Below are positions 8,759 through 16,661 of a stretch of 42,332 bases of DNA, in pieces. Location: positions 1 to 42,332 of the forward strand of contig CABQAZ010000015.1 of the NCBI GenBank assembly GCA_902462295.1, read 5' to 3'. Positions within the stretch are counted from its first letter, which is position 1; every line of letters begins with the position of its first letter. The notes beneath the pieces are model-generated. The model was not told the DNA's origin. It saw only the letters and a program-made list of their open reading frames with translations, and made no database searches. This stretch comes from an uncultured Clostridium sp. Its GTDB lineage: Bacteria; Bacillota; Clostridia; TANB77; CAG-508. A program made the position numbers and the translations under genes.

Positions 8759-9337
8759 ATGGCAGTTATATTAACCAAAGGTGGTCGAGTTAATCTGACC
8801 AAGGGCACTGGACTGAAAGAGGCTATGATTGGTTTAGGTTGGGATACCAACAGATATCAGGGTAGTGCAGGTTTTGATCTTGACCTCGTGATTTTCGAGT
8901 GTGACAAGAATAAACGTTGTGTGGATGAAAATCATATGGTTTTCTATCACAATATAGAGGATCCGGAGCAGGCTATTAAGCATTCTGGTGATAATCGTAC
9001 CGGAGCTGGTGATGGTGATGATGAAACTGCGTTCATCAAATTTGAAAATATCGCTGATAATATTGAGAACATTGTTATCGCAGTTACTATCTATGAAGCG
9101 AAAGCGAACAATCAGAATTTTGGTCTGGTAGACAATGCATTTATTCGTATGGTTAATACCGAAAATGGCGAAGAAATTCTGAGATATGACCTTGGAGAAG
9201 ATTTTTCAATCCAGACTTCTGTTGTTTTTGCAGAGATTTACAAGAGTTCTGGTGAGTGGAAATTTAAGGCTGTGGGTGAAGGTTATGATAAAGAATTGAT
9301 TGACCTCTGCCGTGAGTATGGCATTGATGTTGCATAA
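8759..9337 (+). CDS. terD: TerD-family stress protein, second copy
   Basis: Second TerD-domain protein, 192 residues, 39 nt after the first, with AGGAGG before the ATG. It repeats the same plan: VILTKGGRVNLTKG at the N-terminus, LGWDTNRY, and GDNRTGAGDGDDETAFI as the calcium-binding acidic loop. The C-terminus is EWKFKAVGEGY. It differs from copy 1 at many positions, so the pair is an old duplication, as is usual for terD/terE paralogues. Its codon use is clearly richer in G and C than that of mutS or yebC, which suggests horizontal acquisition of the operon. It could also be called TerE-like; the distinction cannot be made from sequence alone. Confidence 0.95.
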   Translation: MAVILTKGGRVNLTKGTGLKEAMIGLGWDTNRYQGSAGFDLDLVIFECDKNKRCVDENHMVFYHNIEDPEQAIKHSGDNRTGAGDGDDETAFIKFENIADNIENIVIAVTIYEAKANNQNFGLVDNAFIRMVNTENGEEILRYDLGEDFSIQTSVVFAEIYKSSGEWKFKAVGEGYDKELIDLCREYGIDVA

Positions 9338-9370
9338 TTAATGTAGCATAGTTAAGTAATTTAAGAATAT

Positions 9371-9400
9371 GCACCCCATTTACTTATGCAAGTGGGGTGT
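9371..9400 (+). promoter_or_regulatory. Intercistronic hairpin between terD copy 2 and the telA-like gene
   Basis: CACCCCA pairs with TGGGGTG, and an inner ACTT/AAGT can form in the loop. Only a weak T stretch follows, so it may reduce or stabilise transcription through to the next gene rather than end it. It lies just before AGGAGG. Confidence 0.45.
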
Positions 9401-9428
9401 ATTTCTAAAAAGACAGGAGGATTATTAC

Positions 9429-10505
9429 ATGGAAGAAATGGTAATGCAACAGGAACTTTCATTGCCTGAAACTTATGAACAAAAAATGACACCAGAGGTT
9501 GCTCGGAGAGTATCAGAATTAAAAGACTCTATAGATATGCATGATAAAGGAAAAGTTATTGCATATGGTAGAGAAGAACAGGCTTCAATTGGAAATTTTT
9601 CAGACTCTATTCTTCAGGGAGTTGGAACAACTGAGGTTGGAGAAGCTGGAGAACTTCTTACAAAAGTTATCGGAGATATTAAAGGATATAATGCAACCTG
9701 CCAAAAAGAGAATACTGGTTTCTTGGCTTTTTTGAAAAAACAGAAGTCTAAGATGCAGACATTACAGACAAAATATAAATCTTTGGCTGACAATATGGAT
9801 ACAGTAGTAAAGGAATTACAGAAAAAGGACATGGCACTTAGTCAGGTTTCTCGTAACTTTGATATTATGTATGGTGAAAATCGTTCTATGTATGAATTCT
9901 TAACTATGGTTATCTATGCAGGTGAACAGGCATTAAAAGAAGAAAAACAGAAACTTGATGTTATGCAGAAGGAAGCACAAGCCTCTGGGGATTTAATGGA
10001 AGTTCAGAAAGTATCTGATTTTAATGATGATATTGTCAGATTTGAGAGAAGACTTTATGATTTAAAATTAACTAGAACTATGGCGATTCAGCAAGCTCCT
10101 CAAATTCGTAATATTCAGAAGAGTGCTGATGAAGTTTCTGAAAGCATTAAAACAACTATTGTTACTGCAATTCCTCTCTGGAAATCGCAGATGGCAGTGG
10201 CTCTTGGAATGCAGGCAGTTAGAGAAGGATTGAATGCTGTCAATGCAGTTAAGGATGCTACAAATGCAATGCTTATTGCTAATTCTCAGATGAACAAACA
10301 GCTGGCTCTTGAATCTGCGCAGGCAGTTGAAAGAGGAGTAATTGATATTGAAACCATCAATACTGTAAATCAGAATTTGATTGATTCACTGAGTGGATCT
10401 TACGAGATTGCAAAGAATGCTATTACAGCTAGAGAAGAAGGTGCTGAGCAACTCCGTGAAAATGAAGCTAAACTCAAAGATGCAATTATGAAGTACACAA
10501 AATAA
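9429..10505 (+). CDS. TelA-family toxic-anion resistance protein
   Basis: This 358-residue soluble, highly helical protein fits the TelA (toxic anion resistance, formerly KlaA) family. Visible family features are VGEAGELLTKVIGDIKGYN (about residues 66-84), the long coiled coil, the central region YAGEQALKEEKQKL, and the C-terminal helices including IPLWKSQMAVALGMQAV. The frame is open upstream to 9369, but ATG 9429 has AGGAGG exactly 8 nt before it, and the upstream part encodes the intercistronic hairpin. TelA and TerD genes commonly co-occur. The biochemical role is unknown; links to tellurite and cell-envelope stress come from other members. A strong terminator follows. Confidence 0.9.
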   Translation: MEEMVMQQELSLPETYEQKMTPEVARRVSELKDSIDMHDKGKVIAYGREEQASIGNFSDSILQGVGTTEVGEAGELLTKVIGDIKGYNATCQKENTGFLAFLKKQKSKMQTLQTKYKSLADNMDTVVKELQKKDMALSQVSRNFDIMYGENRSMYEFLTMVIYAGEQALKEEKQKLDVMQKEAQASGDLMEVQKVSDFNDDIVRFERRLYDLKLTRTMAIQQAPQIRNIQKSADEVSESIKTTIVTAIPLWKSQMAVALGMQAVREGLNAVNAVKDATNAMLIANSQMNKQLALESAQAVERGVIDIETINTVNQNLIDSLSGSYEIAKNAITAREEGAEQLRENEAKLKDAIMKYTK

Positions 10506-10563
10506 ACCGATTAATTATATAAAAAAATATTGGCTTAAGTAATAGAAACTGAGTTTTGAACAG

Positions 10564-10612
10564 AAAGGAAAAAGAGAACTTTGAAAATTCGAAAGTTCTC
10601 TTTTTCCTTTTT
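10564..10612 (+). terminator. Strong terminator of the ter operon
   Basis: A perfect 19-bp stem, AAAGGAAAAAGAGAACTTT against its complement, has a 9-nt loop and a T run. Confidence 0.9.
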
Positions 10613-10721
10613 GGGTTCTGGAAAAATTAAAAGAAAAAATTATCTAAGTGCCTTTATTTTTTTATAAAAATATGTTAGAATACTTTTAATGGGTAAAAAA
10701 GGAAAAAGGAAAGGTAGCAAA

Positions 10722-12323
10722 ATGGAAACAAAATACATAGACAAAGTAAAAGAAATAAATAAAGGAAAAAATTTAAAATATTACATATTAACAATGGGAT
10801 GTCAATTAAATGAAAACGACTCAGAAAAGCTATGTGGAATGATAGAAGAAATGGGATATAAACCAACAGAAAAATACCAAGAAGCAGATTTGGTATTATT
10901 TAACACGTGTTGTGTAAGAGAAAATGCAGAAGATAAGTTATTTGGAAAATTAGGGGAACTAAAAAAAGTAAAAGAAACAAGAGGAACAATAATAGCAATC
11001 GGCGGATGTATGATGCAAGAAAAACATATAACAGACAAAATACACGAAAGTTATTCATATACAGACATAATATTTGGAACACACACATTGCAGAATTTCC
11101 CAGAAGACTTATACAAAACATTAGAAACAAAAAAGAAACAACAAGATATATTAGATATAGATGGAGAAGTATTTGAGGGACTTCCAATAAAAAGAACAAG
11201 TAACATAAAAGCATCTGTAACAATAATGTATGGGTGTAACAACTTTTGTACATATTGCATAGTACCATATGTACGAGGAAGAGAAAGAAGTAGACATCCA
11301 AAAGATATATTGGCAGAAGTAGAAGAACTTGCAAAAGATGGATATAAAGAAATAACATTATTAGGTCAGAATGTAAACTCATATTTAAGAGCAGAAAAAT
11401 GGAAAGAAAATGGAATAGATTATAATGGAATAAATTCATTTGCAACATTATTAAGAGCAATTAACAAAATTGATGGAATAGAAAGAATACGTTTTGTATC
11501 ACCACATCCAAAAGATTTTACAGATGATGTAATATCTGCAATTTCAGAGTGTGAAAAAGTTTGTAAATTAGTACATTTACCACTTCAATCAGGAAGTACG
11601 AATGTGTTAAAAATAATGAATAGAAAATACACAAAAGAACAATATCTAAAATTAGTAGAAAAAATGAAAGCAAAAATTCCAAATTTAACATTATCAACAG
11701 ACATTATAGTTGGATTTGCAGGCGAAACAGAAGAAGATTTTGAAGATACATTAGATGTTGTTAGAAAGGTATGTTTTGAACAAGTTTATATGTTTATTTA
11801 TTCAAGAAGAGTTGGAACACCAGGAGACAAAATGGAAAATCAAGTTCCAGAAGAAATAAAACATGAAAGATTTGACAGATTAAAAGAATTAGTAGAAAGT
11901 CAAATTGCGGAAAACAATCAAAAATATGTTGGAACAATTCAAAAAGTTTTAGTTGAGGGATCAAGTAAAAATAATCCAGATTTACTAACTGGCAGAACAG
12001 ATAGCAATAAAGTAGTGATTTTTGAGGGAACGCCAGACTTAATTGATAAAATAATAGAATTAAAAATAGTTTCAGAACATATGTGGTATTTGAAAGGAGA
12101 AATCATGAATGATTATGCAAGCCTAGATACTGCAATAGAAATAATGGCATATAAAATAGCTGATTGTGTAAATAAAGTAGAAAAAGATAAAAAATATGAG
12201 AAAGAATTAGAAATGCTAAGAAAAGAAAGAGAAGAAATGTACAGTGGAAATATAGATATGATAAATAAAATAATAGAAGTATATGGAAAAGAACTAAAAA
12301 AGATATATCAAGAAAAGCAATAA
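10722..12323 (+). CDS. miaB: MiaB, tRNA-2-methylthio-N6-dimethylallyladenosine synthase, with C-terminal extension
   Basis: Radical-SAM methylthiotransferase that adds the 2-methylthio group to i6A37 of tRNA. The N-terminal cluster domain starts with TMGCQLNENDSE. The radical-SAM cluster is C172, C176 and C179 in YGCNNFCTYCIVPYVRGRE. A TRAM domain (KVLVEGSSKNNPDLLTGRT) ends with the typical MWYLKGEI near residue 461. An ATG at 10689 is in frame, but ATG 10722 has a better spaced GGAAAGG. After the TRAM end, where MiaB normally stops, 72 more residues (462-533) follow. These are helical and charged, begin with their own ATG and Shine-Dalgarno, and are described separately. The gene heads a unit with a zeta-type kinase and mutS. 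Confidence 0.93.
   Translation: METKYIDKVKEINKGKNLKYYILTMGCQLNENDSEKLCGMIEEMGYKPTEKYQEADLVLFNTCCVRENAEDKLFGKLGELKKVKETRGTIIAIGGCMMQEKHITDKIHESYSYTDIIFGTHTLQNFPEDLYKTLETKKKQQDILDIDGEVFEGLPIKRTSNIKASVTIMYGCNNFCTYCIVPYVRGRERSRHPKDILAEVEELAKDGYKEITLLGQNVNSYLRAEKWKENGIDYNGINSFATLLRAINKIDGIERIRFVSPHPKDFTDDVISAISECEKVCKLVHLPLQSGSTNVLKIMNRKYTKEQYLKLVEKMKAKIPNLTLSTDIIVGFAGETEEDFEDTLDVVRKVCFEQVYMFIYSRRVGTPGDKMENQVPEEIKHERFDRLKELVESQIAENNQKYVGTIQKVLVEGSSKNNPDLLTGRTDSNKVVIFEGTPDLIDKIIELKIVSEHMWYLKGEIMNDYASLDTAIEIMAYKIADCVNKVEKDKKYEKELEMLRKEREEMYSGNIDMINKIIEVYGKELKKIYQEKQ
12105..12323 (+). other. Internal start within miaB: possible separate 72-aa antitoxin-like product
   Basis: AAAGGAG at about 12092-12098, then ATG at 12105, forms a full translation start inside the miaB frame, exactly where MiaB homology ends. 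The product would be 72 residues, helical, with no membrane segment: MNDYASLDTAIEIMAYKIAD at the start, then Lys/Glu-rich helices and LKKIYQEKQ at the end. It lies 20 nt upstream of a zeta-type kinase gene, where epsilon/PezA-type antitoxins are normally encoded. It may be made as a MiaB fusion, as a free peptide, or as both. The antitoxin role is inference from size, fold propensity and position. Confidence 0.5.
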
Positions 12324-12343
12324 AAATAGAGGAGACAAAAGTC

Positions 12344-13213
12344 ATGGAACAAAAAATAAAAGAAAAATATAAATTAACAGAAGAAGAACATAATAAAATA
12401 TATAAAAAAATAGAAAAAGAAGTATTTAGAAATTCAATACCAGATGACCAACCTATAGCTGTAATAGTTGGAGGACAACCAGGATGCGGAAAAGGTGGAG
12501 TTATTTCATATACTCAAAATGAAGCTAAAGCAAATGGAAAATGTATTATATTAATAACAACAGATGAATATAAACCATATCATCCAAATGCAATAGAAAT
12601 TGCCAGAAAATATCCAACTGAATATGTTGAAATTGTTGAACAAGATGCTGGTCCATGGACAGGCAGTATAATGAAAAAAGCAATAGATGATAGACATAAT
12701 TTTATATTTGAAGGAACACTAAAAAATGACAGGATTTTAGATAGAATAAAAGAACTAAAACAAAATGGATTTTCAGTTATAGTAAGAGCTTTAGCAGTTC
12801 CTCAATTAGAGAGTTTGCTTACAGTACATGAAAGATATCAAAAACAAATGGAAGTATTGACTTATGGAAGATTAATTTCAATATCTCATCATAATAAAGC
12901 ATATGCAGGAATTCCTGCTGTTGTTGATAAAATAGAAAAGTCAGGATTATGCACTGTTGAGGTCTATACAAGAGGAAAACAAGTTGGGAAACCTGTAAGA
13001 GTATATTCTAGTAAAGAAGAAAATGAAAGATTTCCAACAGCAAGAATAGCTCTTGAAGAATATAGAAAATCAGAAACACAAGCTGTTTTGTTGACTGCAA
13101 GAACTAGATTAGCAAAGCTTAGAGATGGATTTATAAAAAGAAATGCTAATGAATCAGAGATGAAACAATTAGATGAGTTAAAAGAGGTTATTAATAATCA
13201 AATAGAAAAGTAG
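12344..13213 (+). CDS. Zeta-toxin-family P-loop kinase
   Basis: This 289-residue protein has the zeta/PezT layout. The P-loop is GGQPGCGKGG (residues 43-52), followed by the substrate-side TTDEYKPYHPN (72-82), FIFEGTLKN (about 125), and SLLTVHERYQ. GRLISISHHNKAYAGIP and the C-terminal VEVYTRGKQVGKPVRVYSS are also typical. Zeta toxins phosphorylate UDP-N-acetylglucosamine and block cell-wall synthesis. Two oddities: the Ser/Thr normally after the P-loop Lys is Gly, and the gene sits between miaB and mutS, 20 nt and 9 nt from its neighbours, so it is co-transcribed with core genes. The start has a weak GGAG. It could be an active toxin, a weakened kinase with a cellular role, or a chromosomal relic. 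Confidence 0.85.
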   Translation: MEQKIKEKYKLTEEEHNKIYKKIEKEVFRNSIPDDQPIAVIVGGQPGCGKGGVISYTQNEAKANGKCIILITTDEYKPYHPNAIEIARKYPTEYVEIVEQDAGPWTGSIMKKAIDDRHNFIFEGTLKNDRILDRIKELKQNGFSVIVRALAVPQLESLLTVHERYQKQMEVLTYGRLISISHHNKAYAGIPAVVDKIEKSGLCTVEVYTRGKQVGKPVRVYSSKEENERFPTARIALEEYRKSETQAVLLTARTRLAKLRDGFIKRNANESEMKQLDELKEVINNQIEK

Positions 13214-13222
13214 GAGATAAAA

Positions 13223-15865
13223 ATGGCACAAACAATAGCAGAAATAGAAGATAGATCAGTTATATCACCAATGATGCAAAAATATATAGAAACAAAAGAA
13301 AAATACAAAGACTGTATATTATTTTACAGACTAGGTGACTTTTATGAAATGTTTTTTGAAGATGCATTAATATCAGCAAGAGAACTAGAAATAACATTAA
13401 CAGGAAAAGATTGTGGCTTAGCAGAAAGAGCACCAATGGCTGGAATACCACATCATGCAGTAGAAGCATATGCATCAAGACTAATAGAAAAAGGATATAA
13501 AGTTGCAATATGTGAACAATTAGAAGACCCTAAAAAAGCTAAAGGAATAGTAGAAAGAGGGGTTATAAGAATCTTAACACCAGGAACTATAGTAGAATCA
13601 AACTTGCTTGAAGAAAAGAAAAATAATTATATAATGTGTATATGTAAAACAGGACTATATTTTGGAATAAGTGTATGTGACATTTCAACAGGAGAATTTT
13701 ATAGTAGTGAAATAAAAGGAGAAAACAATTTTGCATTATTATTAGACGAAATTGCAAGATTTTCTCCATCAGAAATAATTGCAAATTCTATGATGTTTGA
13801 GTGTCAAGAAGAGCTTGATAAAATAAAAGAAAGATTTTCAATGTATATGAGTAGATTTAGTGATAAATTTTTCACAGATGAAGTAGGAAATTTGCAACTA
13901 GAATATAACATAATTGAAAATAAAAAAGAAATAGGAAATCTAAAAGAAAGAAGTTTGGCAGTTAAATCAATAAATGCTTTATTAGAATATTTAAATGAAA
14001 CTCAAATGACAAGCTTAGAACATATTAATACAATAACAATATATAATTTGTCAAAATATATGTCATTAGACATCAATGCTAGAAGAAATCTTGAAATAAC
14101 TGAAAAAATGAGAGACAAAAGCAAAAAAGGAACACTACTTTGGGTATTAGATAAAACATCAACATCAATGGGAGGACGTATGCTTAGAAGATGGCTAAAT
14201 GACCCACTTCTAGATGTAAGAGATATTCAACAAAGATTAGATTCTGTTAAAGAATTAAAAGATAATATGATACTTAGAGGAGACATCACAGAAACATTAA
14301 AAAAGGTTTATGACATAGAACGTTTAGCAGGAAAAATGGCTTATGGTAATGCAAATGCCAGAGATATGATAACACTTAAAAATTCACTAGAAAAATTACC
14401 AGAAGTAAAAAAAGTATTAGCAGATTGTTCATCAGAAAAATTAAAAGAGTTATATGAAAATTTAGATGAATTAAAAGACATATATGAATTAATAGACAAA
14501 TCAATAGTAGAGGACCCACCAATGACAATAAAAGATGGTGGAATTATAAAACTTGGATATGATGAAGAAATAGATGTGTTAAAAAGAGCATCAACAGAAG
14601 GTAAAACTTGGCTTGCAAAATTAGAAGCAGATGAAAAAGAAAAAACTGGAATAAAAACTTTAAAAGTAGGATATAACAAAGTCTTTGGATATTATATAGA
14701 AGTATCAAAATCATTTGTATCACAAGTACCTGAAAGATTTATAAGAAAACAAACATTAACAACAGGAGAAAGATATATAACAGAAGAATTAAAAACAATA
14801 GAAAATCAAATTTTAGGTGCAGAAGAAAAGGTAGTAAACCTTGAATATAATGCATTTGTAGAAATAAGAACACAAATTGCCAAAAATATAAAAAGACTTC
14901 AAAAAACAGCAAATGTAATATCAACATTAGATGTATTAGTAGCATTTGCACAAGTTGCAGAAGATATGAATTACTGTATGCCAACTGTAAAAAATGATGG
15001 AACAATTAGAATAAAAGAGGGTAGACATCCAGTAATTGAAAAGATGATAGGAAATGGAAATTTTGTACCAAATGATACTTATCTTGATAAAGATGGAGAT
15101 AGACTTGCAATTATAACAGGTCCAAACATGGCTGGTAAATCTACATATATGAGACAAGTTGCATTAATAACATTAATGGCACAAGTTGGAAGTTTTGTAC
15201 CAGCAACAGAAGCAGAAATTGGAGTAGTAGATAAAATCTTTACAAGAGTTGGTGCATCAGACGATTTAAGTATGGGACAAAGTACATTTATGGTAGAAAT
15301 GATGGAAGTTGCAACAATCTTAAAAGAAGCAACAGAAAACAGTTTAGTAATTTTAGACGAAATAGGTAGAGGAACATCAACATATGATGGATTATCAATA
15401 GCTTGGGCTGTTGCAGAATATATTGCAGATAAAGAAAAATGCGGAGCAAAAACATTATTTGCAACACATTATCATGAATTAATTGAACTTGCAGACAAAC
15501 AAGAGGGAATAAAAAACTATTCAATAGCAGTCAAGGAAAAAGGTGAAGACATAATCTTTTTAAGAAAAATTGTTGAGGGTGGAACAGACGAAAGTTATGG
15601 TATTCATGTAGCTCGTCTTGCAGGTGTACCAAAAGTTGTTACAAAAAGAGCTGATGAGATTTTAAGAACATTAGAAAGAAAAAGTATGATGAGTGGAAAG
15701 AGTGTTGAAAAGAAAGAAAATAAAAAAGTTGTTGAAGGGCAATTTGATATGTTTAATTTCAAATTAGCAGAGATTGCACATGAGCTTGATAAAGTTGATT
15801 TGAATCAACTTACGCCTATTGACGCTCTTAATACTTTGATGAGAATAAAAGAGAAAATGAAATAG
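13223..15865 (+). CDS. mutS: DNA mismatch repair protein MutS
   Basis: MutS1 binds mismatches and starts repair. It is 880 residues long, normal for the family. The mismatch-contacting Phe-x-Glu is in LGDFYEMFFEDA (F40, E42). Connector, lever and clamp domains follow, then the ATPase with TGPNMAGKST (Walker A, K639), the signature DDLSMGQSTFMVEM, and Walker B VILDEIGRGTSTYDG. The C-terminal tail has the helix HELDKVDLNQLTPIDALNTL, a dimer or tetramer element. A GGAG lies before the ATG, and the zeta-type kinase ends only 9 nt upstream. mutL, often the next gene, is absent; a terminator and an unrelated ABC transporter follow. Confidence 0.97.
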   Translation: MAQTIAEIEDRSVISPMMQKYIETKEKYKDCILFYRLGDFYEMFFEDALISARELEITLTGKDCGLAERAPMAGIPHHAVEAYASRLIEKGYKVAICEQLEDPKKAKGIVERGVIRILTPGTIVESNLLEEKKNNYIMCICKTGLYFGISVCDISTGEFYSSEIKGENNFALLLDEIARFSPSEIIANSMMFECQEELDKIKERFSMYMSRFSDKFFTDEVGNLQLEYNIIENKKEIGNLKERSLAVKSINALLEYLNETQMTSLEHINTITIYNLSKYMSLDINARRNLEITEKMRDKSKKGTLLWVLDKTSTSMGGRMLRRWLNDPLLDVRDIQQRLDSVKELKDNMILRGDITETLKKVYDIERLAGKMAYGNANARDMITLKNSLEKLPEVKKVLADCSSEKLKELYENLDELKDIYELIDKSIVEDPPMTIKDGGIIKLGYDEEIDVLKRASTEGKTWLAKLEADEKEKTGIKTLKVGYNKVFGYYIEVSKSFVSQVPERFIRKQTLTTGERYITEELKTIENQILGAEEKVVNLEYNAFVEIRTQIAKNIKRLQKTANVISTLDVLVAFAQVAEDMNYCMPTVKNDGTIRIKEGRHPVIEKMIGNGNFVPNDTYLDKDGDRLAIITGPNMAGKSTYMRQVALITLMAQVGSFVPATEAEIGVVDKIFTRVGASDDLSMGQSTFMVEMMEVATILKEATENSLVILDEIGRGTSTYDGLSIAWAVAEYIADKEKCGAKTLFATHYHELIELADKQEGIKNYSIAVKEKGEDIIFLRKIVEGGTDESYGIHVARLAGVPKVVTKRADEILRTLERKSMMSGKSVEKKENKKVVEGQFDMFNFKLAEIAHELDKVDLNQLTPIDALNTLMRIKEKMK

Positions 15866-15871
15866 ATATAG

Positions 15872-15900
15872 AAAAAAAGTGGCATTGTCACTTTTTTTGT
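15872..15900 (+). terminator. Terminator of the miaB-zeta-mutS unit
   Basis: AAAAAAAGTG and CACTTTTTTT form a 10-bp stem around a 7-nt loop, ending in T. Confidence 0.85.
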
Positions 15901-15951
15901 TATATAAATCCAAAAGTCACTTACTTGTCACTTTAGTCATGATACAATCTA
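15887..15951 (+). promoter_or_regulatory. GTCAC direct repeats and promoter region of the ABC transporter
   Basis: GTCACTT occurs at 15887, 15916 and 15927, and GTCAT at 15936, the last three spaced 11 and 9 bp. They overlap a possible -10 TACAAT (about 15943-15948) upstream of the ABC ATPase. Phased direct repeats near -35/-10 are the usual binding pattern of OmpR-type regulators, and such a regulator is encoded at 19365. Assignment is inferred. Confidence 0.4.
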
Positions 15952-15986
15952 ATTATAAAACATAAAAAGAAAGGAAAAAATTAATT

Positions 15987-16659
15987 ATGGAAATATTAAG
16001 AGTTGAAAACTTAAGTAAAATTTATGGAGAGGGAATGACAAAAGTAATAGCATTAGATAATGTATCATTTACAGTAAATAAAGGAGAGTTTGTAGCGATT
16101 GTTGGAGCATCACGGAAGTGGTAAATCTACTCTTTTACACTTAATTGGTGGAGTTGATAGACCTACAAGTGGAAAAGTCTTTATTGATGGAAAAGACATA
16201 TACAAATTTAATGATGATGAACTTGCAATTTTTAGAAGAAGACAAGTTGGGTTGATATATCAATTTTATAATTTAATTCCAATATTAAATGTTGAAGAAA
16301 ATATTACCTTACCATTAAATTTAGACAATAGAGATGTCAATCAAAATAAATTAGATGAATTGATTAGAGTTTTAGGATTAGAAAATAGAAGAACACATTT
16401 ACCAAATGAATTGTCAGGAGGACAACAACAAAGAACTTCTATTGGTAGGGCTATGATAACTAACCCTGCAATTATTTTAGCAGATGAGCCAACTGGAAAT
16501 TTAGATTCAAAATCAAGTGATGAAATTGTTGAATTATTAAAAAAATCTAATAGAGATTATAAACAAACAATAATTATGATTACACATAATGTGGAAATTG
16601 CTAAAATAGCAGATAGAATTATAAAAATTGAAGATGGAAAAATTGTTAAGGAGGTGTAG
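15987..16659 (+). pseudogene. ABC transporter ATPase (LolD/MacB/BceA type), frameshifted in Walker A
   Basis: ATG 15987 (after AAAGGAA) opens a standard export-type ATPase: MEILRVENLSKIYGEG, then GEFVAIVGAS. There an extra C at about 16113 shifts the frame and gives a TAA at 16122. In the +1 frame the rest is intact: GSGKSTLLHLIGGVDRPTSG, Q-loop, LSGGQQQRTSIGRAM signature, ADEPTGNLDS Walker B, and ITHN switch. Without the extra base it would be 223 residues, full length for the family. The stop overlaps the Shine-Dalgarno of the permease, so the two form one operon. No homopolymer explains the insertion, so it may be a true recent mutation or an assembly error. As written, a functional ATPase is not made. 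Confidence 0.85.
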
Positions 16660-16661
16660 AG

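Noticed and set aside
10900..11460. Long minus-strand open frame opposite miaB
   Set aside because: Leu/Phe/Tyr-rich antisense shadow of an A-rich coding strand, with no start signals; many similar ones across the window were dropped.
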